From: Bacteroidaceae bacterium
Lineage (GTDB): Bacteria; Bacteroidota; Bacteroidia; Bacteroidales; Bacteroidaceae
Assembly (NCBI GenBank): GCA_028709135.1
Contig: JAQVXN010000076.1
Location: forward strand, 1 to 8,210
Length of the DNA: 8,210 nucleotides
Direction of reading: 5' to 3'
The stretch's first letter is position 1. Every line of letters begins with the position of its first letter. Made by a program: the position numbers and the translations under genes. The notes under the pieces are model-generated. The model was not told the DNA's origin, did no database searches, and saw only the letters and a program-made list of their open reading frames with translations. Shown here in pieces: positions 1-5,233 of this stretch.

Positions 1-902
1 GGATTTGACACAATGGCATCGAAAGGTTTTTCATTGCCATATTGTGGATTTATGAGGGTGTCTCCCAATGCTATATCAAACTTGTCGTAATTGATGTTGT
101 GTAAAAACATGTTCATACGTGCCAAGTTGTAGGTTGTGCGATTAATTTCCTGTCCGAAAAAGCCTTCTTCTATCAAATGTTCTTCAAACTGCTTCTTTGC
201 TTGCAGTAGTAGGGAGCCTGAACCACAGGCGGGGTCATATATCTTGTTGACTGTCTTTTGGTTGTGTAAAGCCAACTCCGCAATGAGTTTTGAAACATTT
301 TGTGGAGTAAAGAATTCGCCCCCGGATTTTCCTGCATTGGCGGCGTAATTGGAAATCAAAAACTCGTAGGCGTCGCCAAAAAGGTCTATCTCGTTATCTT
401 CAAAATTTCCGAAGTTTAGGCTTTCCACTCCCTTGATGACGGCAGCTAATCGTTTATTTTTCTCTTCCACTGTGTTGCCCAAACGATTGCTTGTGGTATC
501 AAAGTCCGCAAAAAGCCCCTTGATGTCATGCTCAGACAAATAGCCATTAGCCGAACTTTCTATTGCATCGAAGATGAAAGCCAAATCTGCATTCAGATTG
601 GGATTTGTATTGGCATTCTTTGCGATATTCACAAAAAGCTGACTCGGATAAATGAAATACCCTTTTGTTTTGGTGGCGTCATCTTTTATTTCAGGTGTGA
701 TAACATCATCAGACATATTTGCATATTTGATACTCTCGTCATCACCTTCAATGTAATTGGTGAAATTCTCACTGATGAATCTATAAAAAAGCGTTCCTAA
801 GACAAACTGCTTAAAATCCCAACCATCAACAGCACCACGTACCTCGTTGGCAATTTTCCATATAGTGGATTTCAACACATCCCGTTGTACTGTACTTGTC
901 AT
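1..902 (-). CDS. hsdM: Type I restriction-modification system, methyltransferase (M) subunit, N-terminal part
   Basis: HsdM is the adenine-N6 methyltransferase subunit of type I restriction-modification complexes; it methylates DNA with S-adenosylmethionine and partners HsdS and HsdR. The ATG at 902 opens 300 complete codons with no stop before the window edge. Residues about 8-130 (starting near KSTIWKIANEVRGAVDGWDFK) match the helical HsdM N-terminal domain. GEFFTP at residues 195-200 and DPACGSGS at 223-230 are the conserved entry motif and SAM-binding motif I of the N6-methyltransferase fold. The reading ends at SNP (299-301), where the catalytic NPPY/F motif IV should begin, so roughly 40% of the protein lies outside. 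This start gives the usual N-terminus and sits 35 nt downstream of a TAnnTTTG box. Partner genes hsdS and hsdR would be expected to the left. The identification is firm; the sequence specificity cannot be read here. Confidence 0.94.
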   Translation of the reverse strand, partial: MTSTVQRDVLKSTIWKIANEVRGAVDGWDFKQFVLGTLFYRFISENFTNYIEGDDESIKYANMSDDVITPEIKDDATKTKGYFIYPSQLFVNIAKNANTNPNLNADLAFIFDAIESSANGYLSEHDIKGLFADFDTTSNRLGNTVEEKNKRLAAVIKGVESLNFGNFEDNEIDLFGDAYEFLISNYAANAGKSGGEFFTPQNVSKLIAELALHNQKTVNKIYDPACGSGSLLLQAKKQFEEHLIEEGFFGQEINRTTYNLARMNMFLHNINYDKFDIALGDTLINPQYGNEKPFDAIVSN

Positions 903-936
903 TTTTTACTGAATTTCATTTCTTAATATTAGTCTA

Positions 937-944
937 CAAAGATA
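937..944 (-). promoter_or_regulatory. Bacteroidetes-type -7 box for hsdM
   Basis: Read on the minus strand this is TATCTTTG, matching the TAnnTTTG consensus of the Bacteroidetes primary sigma factor. It lies 35 nt upstream of the hsdM ATG. No convincing -33 TTTG is visible. A six-codon reading (MKFSKK) from 919 ends in a TGA that overlaps the hsdM ATG as ATGA. Confidence 0.55.
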
Positions 945-1000
945 CGGACATATTGAGATTAAAACGAAAAAAATCGTTACTTTAACATTGTTGAAAGAAA

Positions 1001-1100
1001 GTCTAGAATCAACACGCAGAGTCAACGAGCAAGTGCAAAATTAGGAGAAATGTTTGAAGTCTAGAATCAACAGGCAAGTGCAAAATTAGCTGAAATGTTT
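1001..1100. repeat. Imperfect direct repeat of about 45-55 bp
   Basis: Two adjacent copies (1001-1055 and 1059-1100) share GTCTAGAATCAACA, then GCAAGTGCAAAATTAG, then GAAATGTTT. The first copy carries about 11 extra bases in the middle. The repeats could be the tail of a decayed gene, because one frame reads ASAKLGEMF in copy 1 and ASAKLAEMF in copy 2 around an in-frame stop. A related AAGTGCAAAAT string occurs again near 3216. Confidence 0.7.
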
Positions 1101-1410
1101 AGAGAAGAACTATTTTGAGAAGGAAAAAATCAAATTAGAGCTATAAGCATCATTTATGATAGGCCAGATGGCCTTTTCATGCTAATAAATAATCGCTGCA
1201 ATCCCACAAAAATCGCATCGCGGTGAAAAGCATAAAAGAATAGGCACTCGTTTCCAAATTTTACTTTCTTGCTATACTATATAAAGGTTCGCTCGGGGGC
1301 CCAATAAGGGTTTTAGGTGAATCCTACTTGTTCAAAAAAAATGATTGTACGACTTACGTCAAGATTTCTTTGTTTCATTTCAAAATATGTTTGTTGCAGT
1401 TTTGACGAAT
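1101..1410. other. Gene-free AT-rich intergenic stretch
   Basis: No supported gene is visible. The only structure seen is a short hairpin (AGGCC AGAT GGCCT, 1161-1174) followed by four T on the plus strand, too small to call a terminator with confidence, and a GGGGGCCC run near 1294. The short ORF starting at 1317 has no recognisable content. Confidence 0.5.
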
Positions 1411-1475
1411 GGCCTCATCGTTTTAACAAGAGGCCTCACAGTTTTTACAAATGCAAACTTGTGAGAGGGCCTCAC
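1411..1475. repeat. GGCCTCAC repeats, two 21-bp tandem copies plus a partial copy
   Basis: Copies start at 1411, 1432 and 1468. The first two are exactly 21 bp apart and agree at about 16 of 21 positions (GGCCTCA..GTTTT.ACAA). Between the second and third copies the sequence TGTGAGAGGGCC is nearly the inverse of GGCCTCACA, so the segment can also fold. The function is unknown. Confidence 0.5.
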
Positions 1476-1531
1476 GAATATATATTCTCACTAGGTGTTT
1501 TTTGAAAATTTCCCCCCATGAATTTTAAAAG

Positions 1532-1617
1532 TACGTGGCACGTGTCACTTTTCGTTGTAACTTATTTTGTTTGAATATTTTATGACAGTGCCACATCAGT
1601 GCCACCAGTGCCACGTA
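1532..1617. repeat. GTGCCAC heptamer cluster in inverted arrangement
   Basis: TACGTGGCAC at 1532-1541 is a perfect inverse of GTGCCACGTA at 1608-1617. Two more GTGCCAC copies at 1588 and 1599 precede the right arm, giving three direct copies spaced 11 and 9 bp. The layout resembles a multi-site protein-binding region (operator, recombinase arm sites or an origin), but no neighbouring gene identifies a ligand. Confidence 0.5.
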
Positions 1618-2053
1618 AATTCTTAAATAGTGTAAAATAGACGAGCGTTTTTAACTTAATATACTGTGAATGTGCATTTTAATTTTTACACGCGGAATGC
1701 GCCTTTTCCCCCATTTTTGGGCCTTTTTGGGCAAAAATGCCAATCGCTCATAAATTGAACGGAAAAAGTAGGGCATTTTAGGCCCATTTTTACTGTTTTG
1801 GAAAATTCTAAATGCACTTTTCGGCATTTTTTCGTGCAAAAAATGTAAATTCAAACAAAATATTCGGAAACTATACGTTTATAAAATCTCCTTCAAACAA
1901 TCTATTTTTTTACGCTGAAAAATAAAAAATAAAGCGAAAGAAAGCCTTTTCCAAAAGGAAAAAGTATAAGTTTTTTGATTTTTTTGTGGGGAAATGGTAA
2001 ATAATTTTTTCTATAAATATTTCTCTAAAAAAACGTCATGTTGATTTTTTTTG
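1618..2053. other. AT-rich region with short inverted repeats, no supported gene
   Basis: The stretch holds several small hairpins: CATTTTTG/CAAAAATG (1712-1739), TGCAC/GTGCA (1813-1838) and CTTTTCC AAAA GGAAAAAG (1946-1964), the last followed by T-rich DNA. A 67-codon minus-strand ORF (1651-1854) runs across them. I do not call it a gene because its sequence is made of the hairpin arms and it lacks a promoter match. Confidence 0.45.
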
Positions 2054-2061
2054 TAAGTTTG
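2054..2061 (+). promoter_or_regulatory. -7 box upstream of the small exported protein
   Basis: TAAGTTTG matches TAnnTTTG and sits 30 nt upstream of the ATG at 2092, the spacing usual for Bacteroidetes genes with short leaders. No clear -33 TTTG is seen at the right distance. Confidence 0.5.
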
Positions 2062-2091
2062 CAAAATGTTAATCTTAAATAATTTATAGAT

Positions 2092-2562
2092 ATGAAAAGG
2101 AATTTACTGATTTTAATGGCGCTGTTGTTAGCGGCCCCAACATGGTTGAAAGGAGCAAATGAACCCAAAAATCCTCTGGTGGGAATTTGGCAATTATGTA
2201 TTGTTAATCCAGAGACTAAAAGCCTGAAAGCCATCAAAGTGTATAAAATTTTTGATACAAACAACAACGTATCCATTTTAAATGATGAAGTTGAGAAAAA
2301 CTGTGCGGGACTAATTACCATGCAAGCTAAGTTTCATATGCAATCGGACAGCACTTATATAGAAGACGTTATTTATAATTCTACTAAAGCTTATGACGGA
2401 GCGAGAAGTCTGATGAAATATCATATAATTTCATCCGACAATAATGAATTTCTATGCTCTTCCTACCCAACGCCGGATAAAAAGCATAGAATTGGTGAGG
2501 TGTGGCGACGTGTTAATAAGGCTCCACAACAAGGAGGTTCGGCAAAACAAAATGAGATCTAG
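2092..2562 (+). CDS. Small exported lipocalin-like protein (DUF4488-like), function unknown
   Basis: This is a complete 156-residue ORF with an N-terminal signal peptide: KR at residues 2-3, a hydrophobic core at 5-18, and a likely signal peptidase I cut after A22. No lipobox cysteine follows. The mature part opens with NPLVGIWQLC (27-36); the G.WQ pattern near the N-terminus is typical of small beta-barrel, lipocalin-like secreted proteins of Bacteroidales such as the DUF4488 group. EVWRRV near the C-terminus could be the last strand, and the final 15 residues (Q- and N-rich) look disordered. A TAAGTTTG box precedes it and a structured terminator starts 87 bp after the stop, so it is probably monocistronic. 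The family assignment is from memory of the pattern only. The cellular role is not known; periplasmic or extracellular location is inferred from the signal peptide. Confidence 0.75.
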   Translation: MKRNLLILMALLLAAPTWLKGANEPKNPLVGIWQLCIVNPETKSLKAIKVYKIFDTNNNVSILNDEVEKNCAGLITMQAKFHMQSDSTYIEDVIYNSTKAYDGARSLMKYHIISSDNNEFLCSSYPTPDKKHRIGEVWRRVNKAPQQGGSAKQNEI

Positions 2563-2648
2563 CAGTTTTAAGTGATTTTAATGTTCTCTAATCAAAAGAG
2601 TTCCCTAATCTTTATCATTGGATAACGTACGCGTCTTAAAACTTTGAG

Positions 2649-2742
2649 CGACACTGAAAGGGCCCTGCACTTGCATATAAAAAGATTGAAGGCATCTTTT
2701 GTTTTCTTTGCAAGCGTAAGGTGTTTTCAGTGCCCATTTTTT
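2649..2742 (+). terminator. Large imperfect hairpin with T-tract, built from two diverged hinge repeats
   Basis: CACTGAAA (2652-2659) pairs with TTTCAGTG (2725-2732), CTTGCA (2670-2675) with TGCAAG (2709-2714), and AAAAGAT (2680-2686) with ATCTTTT (2694-2700). Six T follow at 2737-2742. It can terminate transcription of the gene ending at 2562. The two arms also align to the 17-bp hinge of the repeat array at 4118-5033 in opposite orientation (for example 12 of 17 positions at 2719-2735), 70 bp apart versus 74 in the array. Confidence 0.55.
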
Positions 2743-2947
2743 GTAGGGTATGAAAGAATATTTGTGAATGCCGTACTTTTGACTCTTTCTATTTTATTCT
2801 TTTGTACATGTCAGGCATGACGCATGTTATTACAAACAGTTTAATTCCTTTTGTGTTGTATCTGGGGTCTCTTGTTGCTGACAAAAACTGCGTAAAACAA
2901 ACGTCTTAGGAACATTGCGATCTGCTTTGCCAACATTATTTTTGTGA
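2743..2947. other. Intergenic segment with an orphan promoter-like box and a 33-codon ORF
   Basis: TACTTTTG at 2774-2781 matches the -7 consensus, and an ATG at 2808 opens a 33-residue reading (MSGMTHVITNSLIPFV...) ending at 2909 with one hydrophobic stretch. Neither a -33 element nor a recognised peptide is present, so this is only noted. Confidence 0.2.
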
Positions 2948-2985
2948 CAAAAAAATCAGGGATAGGATTCACATCCAGCCCTGAT
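2948..2985 (-). terminator. Intrinsic terminator, minus strand
   Basis: A 7-bp stem ATCAGGG/CCCTGAT encloses a 4-bp GGAT/ATCC stem with a TCAC or GTGA loop. On the minus strand it is followed by a run of seven T (2955-2949). On the plus strand no T-tract follows. Confidence 0.6.
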
Positions 2986-3029
2986 CAATTCCGGTTAAAT
3001 AACGCGGAAATAAAAAATACCTTTATAAT
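2949..3029 (-). ncRNA. Candidate small RNA of about 80 nt
   Basis: On the minus strand a TATCTTTG box (3043-3036) would start transcription near 3029. About 45 nt further on lies an intrinsic terminator: ATCAGGG/CCCTGAT stem (2985-2979 with 2961-2955), an inner GGAT/ATCC stem, then seven T. There is no usable ORF between them; the only ATG is followed at once by TGA. An orphan promoter-terminator pair of this size is the usual layout of a trans-acting small RNA, but a remnant of a deleted gene is an alternative. The -33 region is weak. Confidence 0.35.
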
Positions 3030-3035
3030 CTCCTA

Positions 3036-3043
3036 CAAAGATA
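3036..3043 (-). promoter_or_regulatory. Orphan -7 box of the candidate small RNA
   Basis: TATCTTTG on the minus strand, identical to the hsdM promoter box at 937-944. No ORF follows before the terminator at 2948-2985. Confidence 0.4.
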
Positions 3044-3170
3044 CAATTTCTTTAAATATACAGCCCTATCGTTAGCTAACTTTTTTCGTAAAACACTGCT
3101 TTTTATACATAAAATCTTCTTTTAAGACCAGAATTTAACATCCATTACGTGCGTTAGATCCATTCCTGTT

Positions 3171-3240
3171 TCTCAAAAATGGTTAATTTTATTACTTATT
3201 TCATTCCGATTAAGTAAGTGCAAAATAAGTCATTTTGAGA
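3171..3240. repeat. Imperfect inverted repeat
   Basis: TCTCAAAA (3171-3178) is inverse to TTTTGAGA (3233-3240), and ACTTATTT (3194-3201) to AAATAAGT (3223-3230). A second TATTTTGAGAA follows at 3248. AAGTGCAAAAT within it also occurs in the repeats at 1030 and 1076, where ATTTTGAGAA likewise follows. It may be the end of a mobile element, though no transposase is nearby. Confidence 0.4.
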
Positions 3241-3393
3241 TTTCCGTATTTTGAGAACTAATTTTAGCCATGCCTCTTCAGCGAGAATTCGCGCGTCGTA
3301 ACAGTTCTCTGGATACGACGTTCTAAAAAAGAAAATCAATTTATTTTGTCAAGACATAATGGAAGTATGCTCTGCGGGATAAACGACCTGCGT
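3241..3393. other. Intergenic segment with one hairpin
   Basis: CGTCGTA (3294-3300) pairs with TACGACG (3314-3320). No T-tract follows on either strand, so it is not a terminator. Nothing else is recognised. Confidence 0.35.
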
Positions 3394-3456
3394 CTGTGAC
3401 AAATATATTTTTTTCTGTGACAAGATCTTTTTGACACAAGTCAAATATATTTTTCA
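3394..3456. repeat. Three 21-bp iteron-like direct repeats
   Basis: Units begin at 3394, 3415 and 3436, an exact 21-bp period. Units 1 and 2 share CTGTGACAA; units 1 and 3 share CAAATATATTTTT. A period of two helical turns, AT-rich tails and a position just before a mobilization-like remnant resemble plasmid iterons, but with only three imperfect copies and no rep gene this is a suggestion. Confidence 0.45.
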
Positions 3457-3522
3457 CTTCAACTGATTTCTTTTCGAACTCCCCGCTGAAGGTTTAAAAG
3501 ACTCAAACTGACCCTCCTCAAA

Positions 3523-3747
3523 ATGTACAAAGACGCCATCAACTGCTTCTGCTCCAGAACAGCATGGGAAATGAGACGTCTGGTTGAAAAATATCTCCTC
3601 TCCGGTGAAAAGCCGTACATTAACAAACGGATGTGAGAAACTCCTGCAGCAGTACTTCGTCTGATATTTAATAACATCAATCAGACTGCGCAGTTAAACC
3701 GCGCAATTAAACTGCGCAATCAGGTTGAAGAAGAAATAAAATTTTGA
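3523..3747 (+). pseudogene. Broken ORF resembling a MobC-type relaxosome accessory protein
   Basis: From the ATG at 3523, 37 codons run to a TGA at 3634, and the same frame stays open for 36 more codons to the TGA at 3745. The first part (SRTAWEMRRLVEKYLLSGEKP) resembles the end of a ribbon-helix-helix domain. The second contains FNNINQTAQLN, similar to the GNN(L/I)NQ motif of MobC proteins, which help the relaxase nick plasmid oriT. The frame is closed upstream by a TGA at 3487-3489, so the N-terminus is also lost or frameshifted. A single in-frame stop inside an otherwise protein-like reading suggests a decayed gene. The match is by motif memory and is moderate at best; the relaxase gene is absent from the window. 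Iteron-like repeats just upstream support a plasmid or mobilizable-element origin. Confidence 0.35.
3684..3722. repeat. Three tandem 13-bp repeats
   Basis: Units start at 3684, 3697 and 3710 with pattern (A/G)ACYGCGCARTYA. They lie inside the second half of the broken ORF and encode its TAQLNRAIKLRNQ segment. They may be a recent local expansion or binding sites. Confidence 0.65.
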
Positions 3748-4117
3748 AGAGATGGAAAAAATATAGCTTCTCTTCCCCCCGTACCCCCTATTATAGACAC
3801 AAATAAAGGAGAGAAAAACATTGCCCCCGAGAAAGGAAAAAGAAGAAAAGGGGTGTATATCGCGTACGTGCGCGCGAGGAATTTTTCAGGATCAAACGAA
3901 CGGAGAAAGAAGTTTGCATTCAAACGAAAATGAAGAAAATTCGAACGAAAATGAAAATGATCGGAAAGGCTTAAATCCTCTTGCCGCTCGGGGAGCGGAA
4001 GACCCAACGGGAAAGATTGCGGCCGCGCGCGCGGAGAAAGAAAAAATCACTTGGCAAAGAGACCATTTTGGGAAGAAGGCTTTGGATTTCTTCTGGCGTC
4101 TCTCCCTCCCGGCACGT
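3748..4117. other. Purine-rich transition block without a convincing gene
   Basis: The plus strand is strongly purine-rich (many GAAAA and AGAAA runs) with embedded CG-alternating tracts near 3861-3877 and 4020-4036. A near-repeat of ACGAAAATGAA occurs at about 3924 and 3945. ORFs are open on both strands, but their translations are low-complexity (for example N/E repeats) and show no domain. It marks the change from AT-rich flank to the GC-rich repeat array. Confidence 0.4.
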
Positions 4118-4304
4118 GGAAAGAATTGTATTTGCGGCGCTGAAAGTGCCGAACTTTCCGGTAATCGCTGGTGCGCAGCACCTGCAGATCGGCATCTCCC
4201 CCTCCGTAGTGGGCGCTGAAAGTGCCCTACACAAGGGGTTGCCATGCCCTGACCGGTCTCTTGATTCTGTCTTTGGCTGCTGTTGGGCACTTTCAGCGCC
4301 CTGA
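4118..4304. repeat. Mosaic repeat block 1 (leader, B module, C module)
   Basis: The block starts with the leader GGAAAGAATTGTATTTGCGG. A hinge variant sits at 4135-4151, then a 59-bp B spacer, a perfect forward hinge GGGCGCTGAAAGTGCCC at 4211-4227, a 57-bp C spacer, and the reverse hinge GGGCACTTTCAGCGCCC at 4285-4301. Hinge starts are 76 and 74 bp apart. B contains a GGTGC GCA GCACC hairpin; C contains a GGGG/CCCT-CCCC type hairpin. In RNA the forward hinge can fold as GGGCGCT GAA AGTGCCC. Confidence 0.85.
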
Positions 4305-4560
4305 CATTCCTTACATTTTGTCCTATGCCCGTATCCTTTTCGCATGCGGCGCAGGGCCTCGCATGCCCCTTCTAATATAGGTTTTAGATTCTTTCCTTGT
4401 GCCTCTCCCTTCCGACACGGGGCAACGCCCCGTCTCTACGAAATACATTTCTTGGAGGGCAATACCCTTCCGACAAAGATTTTTTGGATTCTTTCCTTCC
4501 ACAAACATCCATGTAAAGACGGGGCGTGCCCCGTCTCGCAAGCAAATATCAACAGGCAAA
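4305..4560. repeat. Inter-block segment with two REP-like hairpins
   Basis: ACGGGGC AAC GCCCCGT (4417-4433) and GACGGGGC GT GCCCCGTC (4518-4535) are compact GC hairpins of the kind dispersed between Bacteroidetes genes. Each is preceded by GATTCTTTCCTT (4387 and 4488). TCGCATGC occurs twice near 4338 and 4358. CCTCTCCCTTCCGACACGG (4402-4420) is the T/C-rich tail module that also follows blocks 2 and 3. No gene is supported. Confidence 0.6.
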
Positions 4561-4747
4561 GGGAAAGAATTGTATTCGCGGGCGCTGAAAGTGCCCTACA
4601 CAAGGGGTCGCCATGCCCCGGCCGGTCTCTTAATGCTGTCTTTGGCTGCTGTTGGGCACTTTCAGCGCCCCTGTCTGGAGAGAGTCTCGGAGGTCCGCAG
4701 GTGCTGCGCACCCGCGGTTACCGGAAAGTTGGGCACTTTCAGCGCCC
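4561..4747. repeat. Mosaic repeat block 2 (leader, C module, inverted B module)
   Basis: The leader joins directly to a perfect forward hinge (4580-4596), then C in the same orientation as block 1, a reverse hinge (4654-4670), an inverted B spacer of 60 bp (with GGTGCTGCGCACC), and a second reverse hinge (4731-4747). Hinge starts are 74 and 77 bp apart. Relative to blocks 1 and 3, B has moved to the other side of C and is reversed. Confidence 0.85.
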
Positions 4748-4808
4748 TGACCATCAACGCTTTTTCTTGTTCCTTCTGGTGTCTCTCCCTCCCGACACGG
4801 GGCGCTGG
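4748..4808. repeat. T/C-rich tail module, copy 1
   Basis: The segment ACCATCAACGCTTTTTCTTG, then TTCTGGTGTCTCTCCCT and CCGACAC, recurs 288 bp downstream at 5036-5085 almost unchanged, and in weaker form at 4090-4115 and 4384-4420. GTGTC and GACAC can pair. Confidence 0.75.
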
Positions 4809-4845
4809 TGTGAGCCCTAAAAGTTGGACCAAAAATTAAGAAACA
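4809..4845. mobile_element. Solitary IS3-family-like end (scar)
   Basis: TGTGAGCCCTAAAAGTTGGA beginning at 4809 has the form of IS3/IS150-group terminal inverted repeats, which start with TG and often contain AAAAGTTGGAC. It is followed by AT-rich sequence up to the block 3 leader at 4850. No second end or transposase is present, so an abortive or deleted insertion is inferred. Confidence 0.4.
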
Positions 4846-4849
4846 CAGG

Positions 4850-5033
4850 GGAAAGAATTGTATTTGCGGCGCTGAAAGTGCCGAATATCGGATAACCGCT
4901 GGTGCGCAGCACCTGCGGACTGGCATCTCCCCCCCACACAGCGGGCGCTGAAAGTGCCCTACACAAGGGGTCGCCATGCCCCGGCCGGTCTCTTGATGCT
5001 GTCTTTGGCTGCTGTTGGGCACTTTCAGCACCC
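4850..5033. repeat. Mosaic repeat block 3 (leader, B module, C module)
   Basis: Same order as block 1: leader, variant hinge (4867-4883), B spacer of 59 bp, perfect forward hinge (4943-4959), 57-bp C spacer, and reverse hinge (5017-5033, one mismatch). The hinge spacing of 76 and 74 bp is identical to block 1. C is nearly identical to the copy in block 2. Confidence 0.85.
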
Positions 5034-5182
5034 CTGACCATCAACGCTTTTTCTTGTTTCTTCTGGTGTCTCTCCCTTCCGACACGCAGCAGAAATACAA
5101 GGTTCTGCATGCCGTCAAACCCTTTGTGGTAAAGTGATCGACGTGTTTTTTGGGAAAAGACCCATTTTACACGACAAAAAAC
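5034..5182. other. Tail module copy 2 and exit from the GC-rich array
   Basis: The T/C-rich tail is repeated at 5036-5085, followed by a hairpin GCAGAA/TTCTGC (5089-5108). After about 5110 the composition returns to that of the flanks. No gene is seen. Confidence 0.6.
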
Positions 5183-5214
5183 TTGCATTTCGAGAGGCGG
5201 ATGTGGTACTTTTG
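5183..5214 (+). promoter_or_regulatory. Promoter of the HU-related ORF
   Basis: TTG at 5183-5185 and TACTTTTG at 5207-5214 form a -33/-7 pair with a 21-bp spacer, fitting the Bacteroidetes consensus. The ATG at 5234 lies 20 nt downstream of the -7 box, so this promoter rules out the in-frame upstream start at 5150. Confidence 0.6.
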
Positions 5215-5233
5215 TATCGCCAACAAAAACAAA

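Noticed and set aside
136..800. Plus-strand ORFs across the first 900 bp
   Set aside because: They are antisense to hsdM, whose minus-strand reading carries the methyltransferase motifs.
1317..1505. 62-codon plus-strand ORF
   Set aside because: Its second half is the translation of the GGCCTCAC repeats, with no recognised motif.
1651..1854. 67-codon minus-strand ORF
   Set aside because: It is composed of AT-rich hairpin arms, and no promoter match or recognised motif was seen. It could be a tiny gene but I cannot support it.
2025..2321. 98-codon minus-strand ORF
   Set aside because: It is antisense to the exported protein, whose signal peptide and promoter fix the coding strand.
3294..3320. 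Hairpin CGTCGTA/TACGACG as a terminator
   Set aside because: No T-tract follows on either strand: an A-run follows on the plus strand and mixed sequence on the minus strand.
3821..5031. Many long overlapping ORFs on both strands across the GC-rich block
   Set aside because: They are open because the repeats contain few stop triplets. The translations are the same repeat read in several frames (for example GAESALHKG, ALKVP) and contain no domain or signal.
4118..5033. CRISPR array
   Set aside because: The 17-bp unit recurs in both orientations and the spacers are of only two repeating kinds, whereas CRISPR repeats are 23-47 bp, in one orientation, with unique spacers. No cas genes are present.
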